Origin: Paraburkholderia mimosarum LMG 23256 = NBRC 106338
Lineage (GTDB): Bacteria; Pseudomonadota; Gammaproteobacteria; Burkholderiales; Burkholderiaceae
Assembly: GCF_000739815.1 (NCBI RefSeq)
Contig: NZ_BBJJ01000017.1
Span: 1-64,000, forward strand
Direction: 5' to 3'
DNA length: 64,000 nt
Shown: positions 7,371 through 17,227 of the stretch, in pieces
Layout: each line of letters starts with the position of its first letter
Numbering within the stretch: the stretch's first letter is position 1
The notes under the pieces: generated by a model
The model's input: the letters and a program-made list of their open reading frames with translations, nothing else
What the model was told of the DNA's origin: nothing
Database searches by the model: none
Program-made: the position numbers and the translations under genes

Positions 7371-8381
7371 TCAGACCTGCCTCAGCGCCGCGTCGAGTGC
7401 GCGCGCGGCGGTGCGGTCGCCTTCGGAAGCGAGGCGCGCGAGAAACACAGTCTGTCGGTTGTGGCCCGCCGCAGCCGGCGAGTCCCACAGCAATTCGATC
7501 TTCGGCCGACGCGCGGCCCCGTCCCGGTGCGGCGACGCTGACGATGCCGCCGCCGCACGCGGCTCAGTGGCCGTGGCCGGCTCGGGCGTCGCCGCGGACG
7601 GCTCCGATCCCTGCGCACTGGAGTCCGCGGGAAGCAAAGCCGGTTCCGGTTCGACACCGGGTTCGCTGACACGAGGCGCGCGCCCAGGATCTTCGGTCGG
7701 CGCCGGTGCGGCGAACCCCGTTGACCCGGACGCAAGCCCCCCTCCCGGCGCTGCGCCTGGCTGCCCCCCCGAGAGCCAGCGAACCGACAACTCGCGCGCA
7801 TCGTACTGACCAACCTTGCGGCTCTCCCGCCAGACAACCGTGGTGCGGGTGGCGACGTCAATCGAAACGGCAAAGCGCCCGATCGCGAATCGACGTGCCG
7901 CGATGTTCGTGCGCCAGAGCGCGCGCGGCCGGCAGATCCATACCACGGCCGCATAGAGCGCCGGCGCGGCAACGAGCCAGCCGTTGGTGTCCGCCGCCGC
8001 GTGGAAGGTGCGCCGCCAGCCGGCGGTCCAGACGAACATGCCGATCGAGCCGATCGCAAACAGGAACCCGAGCGTGCCGAAAAAGCGCAGCGCCTGACGC
8101 AGCCACTGCGGCAGCGGGTGAAACGGCCGCTCGACGCGCGCCTTGGCGCCCGGCAGCACGATGAGCAGAAACAGGAAGATGAGGTTCAGGCACGCCGCCG
8201 GCGACGAAGCCATGCCTTCGAGCGCGGCGAGGAAGTTCATCTGCGCCATCGAATGCAGCCAGCGCGCCAGGATCACGAGCCCGATCGCGCGCAGCGCGAA
8301 GAGCGTCCCGGCACCGGGTACGGTGGCCGTGGGCGTCGGTCGGGTTCTCGCCAAGTGGGGTCTCCTGCTGAGGTCTGTCAC
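7371..8381 (-). CDS. Hypothetical membrane protein with long Ala/Pro/Glu-rich tail
   Basis: Up to 336 residues. Four hydrophobic segments occur in the first half (near residues 25-45, 60-80, 100-120 and 138-152), followed by a soluble region with WRTNIAARRFAIGRFAVSID and then about 100 residues of low-complexity Ala/Pro/Glu/Ser. The last 50 residues are again ordered (KIELLWDSPAAAGHNRQTVF). The start is uncertain. A GTG at 8379-8381 gives the full length, but AGGAG followed 7 nt later by a TTG (8352-8354) is a better-placed site and would remove 9 residues. No family was recognised. Confidence 0.6.
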   Translation of the reverse strand: MTDLSRRPHLARTRPTPTATVPGAGTLFALRAIGLVILARWLHSMAQMNFLAALEGMASSPAACLNLIFLFLLIVLPGAKARVERPFHPLPQWLRQALRFFGTLGFLFAIGSIGMFVWTAGWRRTFHAAADTNGWLVAAPALYAAVVWICRPRALWRTNIAARRFAIGRFAVSIDVATRTTVVWRESRKVGQYDARELSVRWLSGGQPGAAPGGGLASGSTGFAAPAPTEDPGRAPRVSEPGVEPEPALLPADSSAQGSEPSAATPEPATATEPRAAAASSASPHRDGAARRPKIELLWDSPAAAGHNRQTVFLARLASEGDRTAARALDAALRQV

Positions 8382-8469
8382 TGTCGTCGTCGCGTGCGCC
8401 GCGGATTTTACGGCACGGCCATTATAGGGACATTAAGCAAACGCCTCACTCGCCGGCGCCAAACGTGAC

Positions 8470-8499
8470 AGCGCCCCGGTGCACGGGCACCGGGGCGCT
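8470..8499. terminator. 13-bp GC-rich hairpin
   Basis: AGCGCCCCGGTGC and its exact complement surround a 4-nt loop. It lies downstream of the glycosyltransferase gene. There is no clear U-run, so it may be a transcript-stabilising or Rho-assisted end. Confidence 0.5.
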
Positions 8500-8557
8500 G
8501 GGCAAACGCGGAGAAAACCGGACGCGCCGCAGCACGCCCGCTTTCTGTACAACAACC

Positions 8558-9622
8558 TTAGCCGGCGGCGACTTCGCGCAGCACGGTGCGGCGCTTCTGG
8601 CGCAGCAGTTCTTCGTACACGGCAACGTAGTTGCGCGCCATCACCTTCGACGAGAAGCGCGATTCGAACGCGGCGCGGACCTTCTCGCGCGGCAGCGTCG
8701 ACAGGCGCTTGATCGCCGCGACAGCGCTGATTTCGTCTTCGACGACGAAGCCCGAGACGCCATTGTCGATGACTTCGGGCACCGAGCCGCGCTTGAACGC
8801 GATGACCGGCGTACCGCAGGCCATGGCTTCGATCATGACGAGGCCAAAGGGCTCCGGCCAGTCGATCGGGAACACCAGCGCATGCGCGTTGCCGAGGAAC
8901 TCGCGCTTTTCGTGCTCGCCGATTTCGCCGATGTACTCGACGTGCGGCAGCGCCATCAGCGGCTTGATGACTTCTTCGTAGTAGGCGCGGTCGGCCTTGT
9001 CGATCTTGGCGGCGACCTTGAGCTTCATGCCTGCCTGCCCGGCGATGCGGATCGCCCGGTCAAGGCCCTTCTCCGGCGAGACGCGGCCGAGGAAAGCGAG
9101 GTAGCCCGGCTCGACGTTCGGGATCGGCGTGAGCACGTCCTCCGGCAGGCCGTGGTAGACGGTCTGCTGCCAGTTGGCTTGCGGCAGCGGAATACGCTGG
9201 TTGTCCGAAATCGAGACGACCGGCACGTCGTTGAACGCGTTGAACACCGGCTGCAGTTCCGGCAGGTCCAGACGGCCGTGCATGGTCGTCACGAACGGCA
9301 CCGGCTGGCGCTGGAACAGCGAGAACGGGTAGTAGTCGATGTGGAAATGCAGCACGTCGAACTCGTCCGCGCGGCGGCGAACTTCTTCGAGCAGCAGCAT
9401 GTGCGGAGCCATCACGTCGCGAATCGTCGGGTCGAGGCGCAGCGCCTGCGGCCAAAACGCTTCGAGCTTTGCCGAGGTGACCGAATCGCCGCTTGCGAAC
9501 AGCGTGACATCGTGGCCCTGTTCGACCAGCGCTTCGGTCAGGTAGGAGACCACCCGTTCCGTGCCGCCGTACAGCTTGGGAGGAACCGCCTCGTGCAACG
9601 GAGCGATTTGAGCGATTCGCAT
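8558..9622 (-). CDS. Family-4 glycosyltransferase
   Basis: 354 residues from the ATG at 9620-9622, which has AAGGAG 9 nt upstream; the longer frame has no such site. Residues 1-45 (MRIAQIAPLHEAVPPKLYGG, then ERVVSYLTEALVEQGHDVTL) form the typical GT-B N-terminal fold with the GGTE turn. The C-terminal domain carries FLGRVSPEKGLDRAIRIA and EPFGLVMIEAMACGTPVIAF, the E-x7-E motif of GT4 retaining enzymes. The acceptor and sugar donor cannot be told from sequence. It stands alone, divergent from the ABC exporter, so a role in glycan or glycolipid synthesis is only inference. Confidence 0.85.
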   Translation of the reverse strand: MRIAQIAPLHEAVPPKLYGGTERVVSYLTEALVEQGHDVTLFASGDSVTSAKLEAFWPQALRLDPTIRDVMAPHMLLLEEVRRRADEFDVLHFHIDYYPFSLFQRQPVPFVTTMHGRLDLPELQPVFNAFNDVPVVSISDNQRIPLPQANWQQTVYHGLPEDVLTPIPNVEPGYLAFLGRVSPEKGLDRAIRIAGQAGMKLKVAAKIDKADRAYYEEVIKPLMALPHVEYIGEIGEHEKREFLGNAHALVFPIDWPEPFGLVMIEAMACGTPVIAFKRGSVPEVIDNGVSGFVVEDEISAVAAIKRLSTLPREKVRAAFESRFSSKVMARNYVAVYEELLRQKRRTVLREVAAG

Positions 9623-10400
9623 AGTGGTGAACTCCTTCCTCGTAATAAATCGGGCAATAGACTGCAAATTTGACAATCGACCTATGCAGGCTGCGGCTTT
9701 CTTGTCGCCACGCGCCATCCAGGCGTTCCATACCGCTAACCGCACCGGAAATCCGGAATAGACCCGACGCAGTTGTGAAGCGACAAGAGCGCACACGCGG
9801 CGGTTCAGGCGGTAAACGCGCAGGGCTCGCGGCCGTTGACACAAAAGCTGTCAAATTCCCTACGCAGTTGGAGTCGGCATTATCCCGGCTCAGGGAAAAT
9901 ACCGGTCCGATCATTTCAAAGTCTTTACCTTGTTACAAACGGGAAACACTCCGCAACCCCTTGTTTTCCAAGACAGTTCTAGATTGGGTGCTGCGTCGCG
10001 GAAAACAACTGCGGGCGTTTGTCGCAACTCGACTGACCGCGGCCTTCCCGAATGTTCCCGTCTTTTCCCGTATGTAACCGGCGAGGCTCGCTTGCAGATG
10101 AGAAGTGCGGGCAGTGCGCCTTTCGGAAGGCAAACCGCCATTCTATCTCTAAAAGGGTCCGGGATTCGTGCTGAACCTCTGCCGCAACAGCATCGCCGCA
10201 ACCGGTGTCCCGGGCGCTGTTGTCGCGATATGATGCGCGTCCGCCGGGCATAGGCGGTGCGCTTCGCGCATGGGGTGTTTACAATGCGGTAAATCCGCCT
10301 CCGTTGCCGCGCGCTCAAACCGTTCGTCGCCGTAGCGCGCCTCCTTTCTTCCTTTGAACTTGCACGGACGAAGTTCCGTCAGACCGACCACCCCGATCAA
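9623..10400. other. Long divergent intergenic region
   Basis: 778 bases between the glycosyltransferase and ABC exporter start codons. No convincing gene, RNA gene or repeat was seen, and overlapping open frames here lack recognisable motifs. It must hold the two divergent promoters, but I could not place them. Confidence 0.4.
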
Positions 10401-12236
10401 TTGGAACATCTGACCATCGCCCAGCGTAACGCCCACAACGCAAAGCTCGCGAGCTATGCGCGGCGGCCGCTCGCGTTCCTTTTCCGCTACATCAAACGCC
10501 ACCCGTTCGCCCACACTGTCGTGCTCGCCAGCGTGTTCGCGGCCGTGGGGTGCGCGCTGGCTTCGCAGTACGCCATCAAGCATCTGATCGACGTGCTCGG
10601 CGCCGGGCGCCACCATCCGGGGCCGCTGTGGACCGCATTCGCCATCCTGGTCGGACTGATCGCCGCCGACAACCTGCTGTGGCGGGTCGGCGGCTGGTTT
10701 GCCGCCCACACCTTCGTCGCCGTCACGGGCGACCTGCGGCGCGATCTGTTCCAGTATCTGAGCGGACACTCGCCCACCTACTACTCGGAAAAGCAGCCCG
10801 GCACGCTCGCAAGCCGCATCACCGCGACTTCCAACGCCGTCTACACGGCCGAGAACACCACCGCCTGGAACGTGCTGCCGCCTTGCATCGCGGTGGCGGG
10901 CGCCATCGTCATGATCATCGCGGTCAATCCGTTGATGGCGGGGGGCCTCCTGTTCTGCTCGGCAGTGCTCTCGGTGATCCTCTTCAAGCTTGCCGGGCGC
11001 GGCTCGTCGCGCCACCACACGTTCGCCTCGAAAGCGGCCGCGGTGGACGGCGAACTCGTCGACGTGATCGGCAACATGGCGCTCGTGCGCGCCTTCGGCA
11101 TGACGTTGCGCGAGCAAAAGCGCTTCGGCTCGACCGTCAAGGCCGAGCTCGACGCGCGCCGCTCGAGCCTGCTCTACCTCGAAAAGCTGCGCCTCCTGCA
11201 CGCCGTGATCACGGCCATGCTGTCGGCCGGCCTGCTGGGCTGGGCGCTGTGGCTGTGGGATCAGGGCAAGGCGACGTCGGGCGACATCGTGCTCGTGAGT
11301 TCGCTGGGCTTCACGATCCTGCACGGCACGCGCGATCTCGCCGTGGCGCTGGTGGACGTCACGCAGCACGTGGCGCGACTCGCCGAAGCCGTGCAGACGC
11401 TGCTCGAGCCGCACGGCATGCCCGATCGCGACGACGCCACGGAACTCGTGGCCCAGGGCGGCCGCGTCGATTTCGAGGGCGTGACTTTCGCTTATCCGCA
11501 CCGCAAGCCGATCCTCGACCACTTCGACCTGCGCATCGAGGCCGGCCAGCGCGTGGGCCTCATCGGCAAGTCGGGTGCGGGCAAGACCACGGTGCTCGCG
11601 CTGCTCCAGCATTTCTACGAGTCCCAGGGCGGCGCCATCAAGATCGACGGCCAGGACATCTCGCACGTGACCCAGGACAGCCTGCGCCAGGCCATCGCGC
11701 TCGTGCCGCAGGACATTTCGCTTCTGCACCGCACGATCTACGAGAACATCGCCTACGGGCGCCCCGAAGCGAGCCGCGAAGAGGTGCTCACCGCGGCCCG
11801 CGAGGCGCGCTGCGCCGAATTCATCGAAGCGATGCCCGAAGGCTACGACACGATCGTGGGCGACCGCGGCGTCAAGCTGTCGGGCGGCCAGCGCCAGCGC
11901 GTCGCGATCGCTCGCGCGATTCTCAAGAATTCGCCGATTCTGCTGCTCGACGAAGCCACCTCGGCGCTCGACAGCGCCTCCGAAGAGGCCATCCAGCAGG
12001 CGCTCGACCGGCTGATGGTGGGCCGCACGGTGATCGCGATCGCGCACCGCCTCTCCACGCTGCACAACTTCGACCGCATCATCGTGATGAGCGCGGGCAA
12101 GGTCATCGACGACGGCAGCCCGGAAGAGCTGCGCAACCGCCCGGGCCTCTATCGCGACCTCCTCGCGAAGCAGTACGGCAAGGCGTCGACGCTGCATCTC
12201 GGCAACAAGAAGGCCGACGAAAAGCACGTGGCGTGA
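10401..12236 (+). CDS. ABC exporter, fused permease and ATPase
   Basis: 611 residues. The N-terminal half has six hydrophobic segments and the type-I exporter signature with YYSEKQPGTLASRI. The C-terminal half is an ATPase with Walker A GKSGAGKTT near residue 390, signature LSGGQRQRVAIARAI near 493, Walker B ILLLDEATSALDS near 512 and an H-loop (AIAHRLST). It probably works as a homodimer in the inner membrane, exporting a lipid, peptide or drug; the substrate is not evident. The first in-frame start is a TTG at 10401 without a strong ribosome-binding site, so the exact start is uncertain. Downstream is a strong terminator. Confidence 0.85.
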   Translation: MEHLTIAQRNAHNAKLASYARRPLAFLFRYIKRHPFAHTVVLASVFAAVGCALASQYAIKHLIDVLGAGRHHPGPLWTAFAILVGLIAADNLLWRVGGWFAAHTFVAVTGDLRRDLFQYLSGHSPTYYSEKQPGTLASRITATSNAVYTAENTTAWNVLPPCIAVAGAIVMIIAVNPLMAGGLLFCSAVLSVILFKLAGRGSSRHHTFASKAAAVDGELVDVIGNMALVRAFGMTLREQKRFGSTVKAELDARRSSLLYLEKLRLLHAVITAMLSAGLLGWALWLWDQGKATSGDIVLVSSLGFTILHGTRDLAVALVDVTQHVARLAEAVQTLLEPHGMPDRDDATELVAQGGRVDFEGVTFAYPHRKPILDHFDLRIEAGQRVGLIGKSGAGKTTVLALLQHFYESQGGAIKIDGQDISHVTQDSLRQAIALVPQDISLLHRTIYENIAYGRPEASREEVLTAAREARCAEFIEAMPEGYDTIVGDRGVKLSGGQRQRVAIARAILKNSPILLLDEATSALDSASEEAIQQALDRLMVGRTVIAIAHRLSTLHNFDRIIVMSAGKVIDDGSPEELRNRPGLYRDLLAKQYGKASTLHLGNKKADEKHVA

Positions 12237-12278
12237 CACGCGCGCGCGCCCTCGCCCGCTTCGCTTTGCCAGAGACGT

Positions 12279-12319
12279 AAAAAAAGCCGCTTCGGTCTAT
12301 CGACTGAAGCGGCTTTTTT
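12279..12319. terminator. Intrinsic terminator, bidirectional
   Basis: GCCGCTTCGGTC and GACTGAAGCGGC pair around TATC with one G-T wobble, flanked by A7 and T6. It serves the convergent ABC exporter and otsA genes. Confidence 0.9.
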
Positions 12320-12348
12320 CGCCCTCGTAGCGAGCGCGGCGCCGGCGC

Positions 12349-13779
12349 TCAGCCCTGCGCGCGCGCCAGCGGGGGCGACGCCACGCCTTGCCGCAGGCTG
12401 ACCTGGCCCAGGTCGCGCATGAAGCGGTCGCGCCACACCGAAACGTTGTTCTCGCGCAGCTGGGCCATCATGTCCCGATAGCGCGCGACACGCTCGGCGA
12501 GCGGCATCGAGAGCGCGGCGTTGAGCGCGTCGGCCATGCCGTCGATATCGAGCGGATTGACGATCAGCGCGCCGGACAGCTCCTGCGCCGCGCCGGCAAA
12601 GCGCGAGAGCACGAGCACGCCGGGATCTTCAGGATCCTGTGCCGAGACGTATTCCTTCGCGACGAGGTTCATGCCGTCGCGCAGCGGCGTCACGTAGCCC
12701 ACATTCGAGGCCCGGAACAACGCGGCCAGCACCGCGCGCTCGTACTGGCGGTGGATGTACCAGATCGGCGTCCAGTCGAGTTCCGCATAGCGGCCGTTGA
12801 TGCGCCCCGACTCGGCCTCGAGGCGCAGCCGGATGTCCTGATAGGCGTGCAGGTCGGCGCGCGTGGGCGGCGCGATCTGGACGAACGAGACGTTGTTGCG
12901 CTGCGCCGGCGCGTGGTCGAGCAGGCGCTCGAAGGCCCGAAAGCGTTCGACGAGCCCCTTCGAGTAGTCGAGCCGATCCACGCTCATGATGACCTTGCGA
13001 CCGTGCAGCGTGGCCTTGAGCGTGCGCACCGGCTTGCCGCGTTCGCCCGCCTTGGCGAGCTCCGCGATTTCGTCGGGATACACGCCGATCGGGTAATCGC
13101 CCGCGCACAGCGTCTGCCCGAACGCCTCGATGCGCGTGAGTCCGTCGGGCTGCATGACGGTCGTGCCGCCCGCCTCGTTCACGATGTAGTCGCAAAACGC
13201 GCGCAGATCGGGCCTGGTCTGGAAACCGAGCAGATCGAAGGAACAGAGCGCCTCGACCAGCTCGCGGTGCGGCGGCACCGCCAGCAACACCTGCGAGGCG
13301 GGAAACGGAATATGCAGGAAGAAGCCGATGCGATTCTTCACCCCCGCCGCGCGCAGCGCCTGGGCGAAAGGAATCAGATGATAGTCGTGGACCCAGATCA
13401 CGTCGTCTTCGCGCAGGAGCGGCACCAGCTGCTGCGCGAGCCACGCGTTCACGCGGCTATAGCCCTCGTATTCGTGGCGGTCGTACTGCACGAGATCGGC
13501 GCGGTAATGGAACGCGGGCCAAAGCGTGGCGTTCGAGAAACCGCGATAGTACTGGTCGTAGTCGCGCCGCAACAGGCCGATGGTCGCGAAGGTGACGGGC
13601 CCGCGCTCCTCGAGCGCGATCTGCGGCTGGCCCGACGTGAGCACTTCGCCGCTCCAGCCGAACCACATGCCGCCGGTTTCCTTGAGCGCATCGTACACAC
13701 CGACCGCGAGGCCGCCCGCGGCCGGACCGCCTTCGGAAATCGGCGCGACGCGGTTCGACACGATGATCAATCGGCTCAT
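12349..13779 (-). CDS. otsA: Trehalose-6-phosphate synthase
   Basis: 476 residues, the usual length. It transfers glucose from UDP-glucose to glucose 6-phosphate in the cytoplasm. Visible family features are the N-terminal [12 protein letters not shown], the glycine loop [27 protein letters not shown] (active-site Asp and His), [20 protein letters not shown] (substrate-binding Arg and Lys) and [13 protein letters not shown] (Glu near the nucleotide). It lies 115 bases downstream of otsB on the same strand, so the two probably form an operon for the two-step route to trehalose, an osmoprotectant. It ends at the 12279-12319 terminator. Confidence 0.95.
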   Translation of the reverse strand: MSRLIIVSNRVAPISEGGPAAGGLAVGVYDALKETGGMWFGWSGEVLTSGQPQIALEERGPVTFATIGLLRRDYDQYYRGFSNATLWPAFHYRADLVQYDRHEYEGYSRVNAWLAQQLVPLLREDDVIWVHDYHLIPFAQALRAAGVKNRIGFFLHIPFPASQVLLAVPPHRELVEALCSFDLLGFQTRPDLRAFCDYIVNEAGGTTVMQPDGLTRIEAFGQTLCAGDYPIGVYPDEIAELAKAGERGKPVRTLKATLHGRKVIMSVDRLDYSKGLVERFRAFERLLDHAPAQRNNVSFVQIAPPTRADLHAYQDIRLRLEAESGRINGRYAELDWTPIWYIHRQYERAVLAALFRASNVGYVTPLRDGMNLVAKEYVSAQDPEDPGVLVLSRFAGAAQELSGALIVNPLDIDGMADALNAALSMPLAERVARYRDMMAQLRENNVSVWRDRFMRDLGQVSLRQGVASPPLARAQG

Positions 13780-13894
13780 GAGGTGCGGGGTCCGTGCAGG
13801 GAATCAGGAAAGTATGGTGGGCGCGAGGCCACGCCCGAATCGGCCCATCGCGACAGGCAATCAACGCGCGGGACAAGGCGAAGCATGCGTGCGG

Positions 13895-14665
13895 TCACCG
13901 GGCGCCCGGCATGGCCGCGACGAGCGACGCGAGCCAGCCGATCAGCGCCTCGACCGAGTCGATGCGCGTCTGTGCGATGGTATCGCCGCCGCCGACCTTG
14001 ATCGACAGGCCGCCCAGCGCATTCACGACGGCAAAGCCTTTCTCGTCGGTCAGGTCGTCGCCGGCGAACACCGCGCGGCGGCCCGCGAACGGAGGCTCGT
14101 CGAGGAAGGCGCGCAGCGCGCGGCCCTTGTCGACGTCCTTGGGCTTGATTTCGTAGACCATCTTGCCCGGCTGCAGCACATAGGCTTCGGCGTAGTCGGC
14201 GGCGAGGCGCTCGGTCGCGGCGCGCGCGGTGCCCTCGTGCTCGGGCGCATTGCGGTAGTGCAGCGCGAGCGACGCGCCCTTGATCTCGAGCAGCATGCCC
14301 GTATGCGTGCGTACCACCTCTGCGAGCACCTGCTCCATGTGCAGCAGGCGCTGGTCGTTGAACCCGACACGCTGGGTATCGCCGTTGGCGTCGCGCCGCT
14401 CGGCGCCGTGCAGGCCAGCCACGGGCAGATCGGGCATGCGCAGAAAGCCATCGATGCTGTCGATGCCGCGCCCCGAGACGATCGCCACCGCGCCATGCGT
14501 CGCGCGGCGCAGTTGGCGTAGCAGCGCGAGCATGTCGGGACGGACGAGCACGCCATCGGGCGTGGGCGCGAGATCGACGAGCGTACCGTCGAAATCGAAG
14601 AAAAATGCCGTCTGTTCAGGCGGCAGGACTGCCGGGAGTGCATGCATTGCGTTCTGTTCACCCAT
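13895..14665 (-). CDS. otsB: Trehalose-6-phosphate phosphatase
   Basis: 256 residues of the HAD superfamily; it dephosphorylates trehalose 6-phosphate made by OtsA. Motif I is FFFDFDGTLVDL (nucleophile and acid Asp), motif II lies in AIVSGRGIDSI and the motif III/IV region is AVFAGDDLTDEKGF. The conserved Lys is in YEIKPKDVDKGRAL. It is the first gene of the otsB-otsA pair. The start at 14665 (MGEQNAM) could be replaced by the Met at residue 7. Confidence 0.93.
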   Translation of the reverse strand: MGEQNAMHALPAVLPPEQTAFFFDFDGTLVDLAPTPDGVLVRPDMLALLRQLRRATHGAVAIVSGRGIDSIDGFLRMPDLPVAGLHGAERRDANGDTQRVGFNDQRLLHMEQVLAEVVRTHTGMLLEIKGASLALHYRNAPEHEGTARAATERLAADYAEAYVLQPGKMVYEIKPKDVDKGRALRAFLDEPPFAGRRAVFAGDDLTDEKGFAVVNALGGLSIKVGGGDTIAQTRIDSVEALIGWLASLVAAMPGAR

Positions 14666-15011
14666 CGGCCCATGGCCGGGTATGCCCCCGGCAGGACTGC
14701 GCCGAGGGAAAGTGTGCGAATCTTACCGCGCCTTTGGGCGATTATCGAGAAAGTAAGGGGCCAAGCCGCGTGCGCGGCGGGCCTCGAGCTCGTATTGCCT
14801 GGTTCCCGCCGTGATATGAACGCCCCACACCGCCACGACGCTGGATAGCATCGGTCGTCTCCTCCGATGCGGCAAATCGACGCGAACGGCGCCCACGCCG
14901 GAGCGCAGCCGGCAGCGCGAATCCAGTTTTGCTACAGTCGCAGCGACAAGCCGCGCCCTGTCGCAAGAAAGAGCGCGGCCACCGCAACCCCTCGAGTCGA
15001 CGAGACAGTCT
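14666..15011. other. Divergent intergenic region, no gene recognised
   Basis: 346 bases between the otsB and Sco1 starts. It must contain their promoters. No RNA gene, repeat or clear operator was seen. Confidence 0.4.
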
Positions 15012-15662
15012 TTGTCCAACCCGTTCGCGCCTTCGAGTAGCACATTACGCGCCCGCTTCGGCTGCGCGTTACGAAGCCTGCGGCACGCGGCGATCGTGGC
15101 GGGGGCGCTGCTGCTCGTCGCCTGTTCCCGTTCGGGCGAGCCCTGGCAGCTGATGAACGTGAGCGGCCATCTGCCCGACCTCGACTTCGCGCTCACGGCC
15201 GACAATGGCCAGCCCGTGACGGGCGCCAGCTTCCGCGGACGCACGACGCTCGTCTACTTCGGCTATACGCACTGCCCGGACGTCTGCCCGGAAACGATGG
15301 CGCGCCTGATCCAGGTCGTCGCAAAACTGGGCGCCGATGCGCAGAACGTGCGCATACTCTTCATCAGCGTCGACCCGGCGCGCGACACACCGCAGGCGTT
15401 GCACACTTATGTGGGCGCATTCGATACCCAGCATGCGCTCGGTCTGACCGGCACCGAAGCCGAAATCGAGTCGCTCGCGAGACGCTACCGTGTGGCGTAC
15501 CAGATGGAAAAGCGCGAAGCCGACGGCAGCTATGAAGTTACGCACAGCTCGGCCGTCTATGTGTTCGACGCGCAGGGCCATGCGCGACTGCTCGCCACCG
15601 ACCACGACACCGCAGACGCGATCGCACATGACCTGCGCCGCGTCATAAACGACACGGCATGA
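15012..15662 (+). CDS. Sco1/SenC-family copper lipoprotein
   Basis: 216 residues with a TTG start. The N-terminus has an Arg-rich region, a hydrophobic segment and the lipobox LLVACS (Cys near residue 37), so it is probably lipid-anchored in the periplasm. The thioredoxin-like domain has the copper-binding CPDVC motif in YFGYTHCPDVCPETMARL and a C-terminal His in THSSAVYVFD. Sco proteins deliver copper to the CuA site of cytochrome c oxidase. The next genes are PCu(A)C and CtaG, a coherent oxidase-metallation set. Confidence 0.9.
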   Translation: MSNPFAPSSSTLRARFGCALRSLRHAAIVAGALLLVACSRSGEPWQLMNVSGHLPDLDFALTADNGQPVTGASFRGRTTLVYFGYTHCPDVCPETMARLIQVVAKLGADAQNVRILFISVDPARDTPQALHTYVGAFDTQHALGLTGTEAEIESLARRYRVAYQMEKREADGSYEVTHSSAVYVFDAQGHARLLATDHDTADAIAHDLRRVINDTA

Positions 15663-15741
15663 ACGCATGCTGCCGTGCCGGTCCAATCTTCGAGTGCCGT
15701 TCACAACGGTATTCGAAACCGCAACCTCAACAGGAAACCTC

Positions 15742-16209
15742 ATGACGAAGAACCTCAAATCGCTCACCGTCACGCTCGGCTACGCGCTCAGCATTTTCGG
15801 CTCGCTTGCCGCCTTCGCGCCGGCCGCGCACGCCGCCGCGGGCGCATTGAGCGCGCAGGACGCCTGGGTGCGCTGGCTGCCCGGCGATCTGCCGGCCGCG
15901 GGCTATGTGACGCTGAAGAACGACGGCGACCAGCCGATCGATCTCGTGGGGGTATCGAGCGACGCTTACGGCATGGTCATGCTGCATCAGACGGTCTCGA
16001 ACGGCTCGACGCAGAAGATGGTCATGGTGCACAAGGCGACGGTGCCCGCACACGGCACGCTTGCGGTCGCACCGGGCGGCTACCACCTGATGCTGGAAAA
16101 GGCAAAGCACAAGATCGCGCCGGGGGATACGGTCAACGTGAAGCTGGAGTTCTCGGACGGCGAAACGCTCGACACGCCGTTCACGGTCAAGTCGCCCTCC
16201 GGGCAGTAA
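15742..16209 (+). CDS. PCu(A)C-type periplasmic copper chaperone
   Basis: 155 residues from an ATG at 15742, preceded by AGGAAA. A signal peptide occupies about residues 1-31, ending AAHAAAG. The copper site follows the classical H-x10-M-x21-H-x-M pattern: His in LHQTVS, Met in TQKM, then His and Met in GGYHLMLEK. It should hand Cu(I) to Sco1 or directly to CuA. It lies 79 bases after the Sco1 gene and 89 before CtaG. Confidence 0.92.
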   Translation: MTKNLKSLTVTLGYALSIFGSLAAFAPAAHAAAGALSAQDAWVRWLPGDLPAAGYVTLKNDGDQPIDLVGVSSDAYGMVMLHQTVSNGSTQKMVMVHKATVPAHGTLAVAPGGYHLMLEKAKHKIAPGDTVNVKLEFSDGETLDTPFTVKSPSGQ

Positions 16210-16298
16210 GGCCGCAGATCTAGTGCAGTAACGGATCGCGCGCGCATCATCTGTCGTTGCGCGCGCAAGCATGTTGAATCCGCGATGAGGCCGCCGCC

Positions 16299-17192
16299 AT
16301 GCTCGCGATGACCCTGCTGTACTGGCTCCAACCCTGGGAGCCATCGCCGACTGTCATGATCGCTACGCTGCTCACGGCGGTGCTGTTCGTGCGCGGCAAG
16401 CGGCACGCGCGGGTATCGCTCACGCGCCAGATCTCATTCTGGTTCGGGCTCGGTGCGCTTTACGTCGCACTGCATACGCGGCTCGACTACTTCTTCGAGC
16501 ATGAGTTCTTCATGCATCGCGGGCAGCACCTGGTGCTGCACCACGTGGGTCCGTTCTTCATCGCGCTGGCGTATCCCGGCGCGGCGCTGCGCGCTGGCGT
16601 CCCGTTCAAGTGGCGACAGCGCTTCGTGCGGCCCGCGCTCGAAGCGCTGCCCGTGCGCGTGGCGCTCGACATCGTCATGCATCCCGTCATCGCGGTGACG
16701 CTCTTCGTCGGGCTCATTTACTTCTGGCTCTTTTCGCCGATCCACTTCATCGCGATGCTCGACTGGCGTCTCTACCGCGTCATGAACTGGAGCATGGTGA
16801 TCGACGGGCTGCTGTTCTGGTGGCTCGTGCTCGACTCGCGCCCCGCGCCGCCCGCTCGCCTCTCGCCGGGCAAGCGCGTGCTGGTCGTGATCGCGGCGAT
16901 TCCGCCGCAGATCGTGCTCGGCGCACTCATCTTCTTCACGACGCGCGAGCTTTATCCCGTCTATTCGATCTGCGGCCGCGCATTTACCTGGCTCTCGCCC
17001 ATGCGCGATCAGCAGATCGGCGGCCTGCTGCTCTGGATTCCGGGGTCGATGATGAGCGTGGTCGGCGCGCTGGTCGCGCTGCGCCACTGGATGCGCCTAT
17101 CCGCGCGCGGACGTTTGAAGCCGGGGCAACGTTCCGGCGGGCGCCCCGAAGACCGCGCGCAACGCAAGGAACGACGCACGCAGCGCACTTAG
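16299..17192 (+). CDS. Cytochrome c oxidase assembly protein, caa3 CtaG family
   Basis: 297 residues, with about seven membrane segments between residues 1 and 265 and a basic tail (RPEDRAQRKERR). His residues cluster in HTRLDYFFEHEFFMHRGQ and LVLHHVGPFFIALAYPG, the conserved region of the caa3_CtaG family. In Bacillus this family is needed for caa3 oxidase assembly; here placement after Sco1 and PCu(A)C supports a role in copper insertion. It is unrelated to Cox11, which is also called CtaG. Confidence 0.87.
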   Translation: MLAMTLLYWLQPWEPSPTVMIATLLTAVLFVRGKRHARVSLTRQISFWFGLGALYVALHTRLDYFFEHEFFMHRGQHLVLHHVGPFFIALAYPGAALRAGVPFKWRQRFVRPALEALPVRVALDIVMHPVIAVTLFVGLIYFWLFSPIHFIAMLDWRLYRVMNWSMVIDGLLFWWLVLDSRPAPPARLSPGKRVLVVIAAIPPQIVLGALIFFTTRELYPVYSICGRAFTWLSPMRDQQIGGLLLWIPGSMMSVVGALVALRHWMRLSARGRLKPGQRSGGRPEDRAQRKERRTQRT

Positions 17193-17227
17193 AGCGCTTC
17201 GCAGGGTGCCGCCGGGCCTCACGCCTT

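Noticed and set aside
9911..10318. Minus-strand open frame of 135 codons in the glycosyltransferase-exporter gap
   Set aside because: It has no ribosome-binding site, a Cys/Arg-rich composition and no recognisable motif.
10149..12239. A 696-residue open frame antisense to the ABC exporter
   Set aside because: It is a shadow of the exporter's codons: composition dominated by Arg, His, Ala and Gln, and no domain.
12388..14001. A 537-residue plus-strand frame over otsA and otsB
   Set aside because: It is antisense to two clear enzymes and has no motif of its own.
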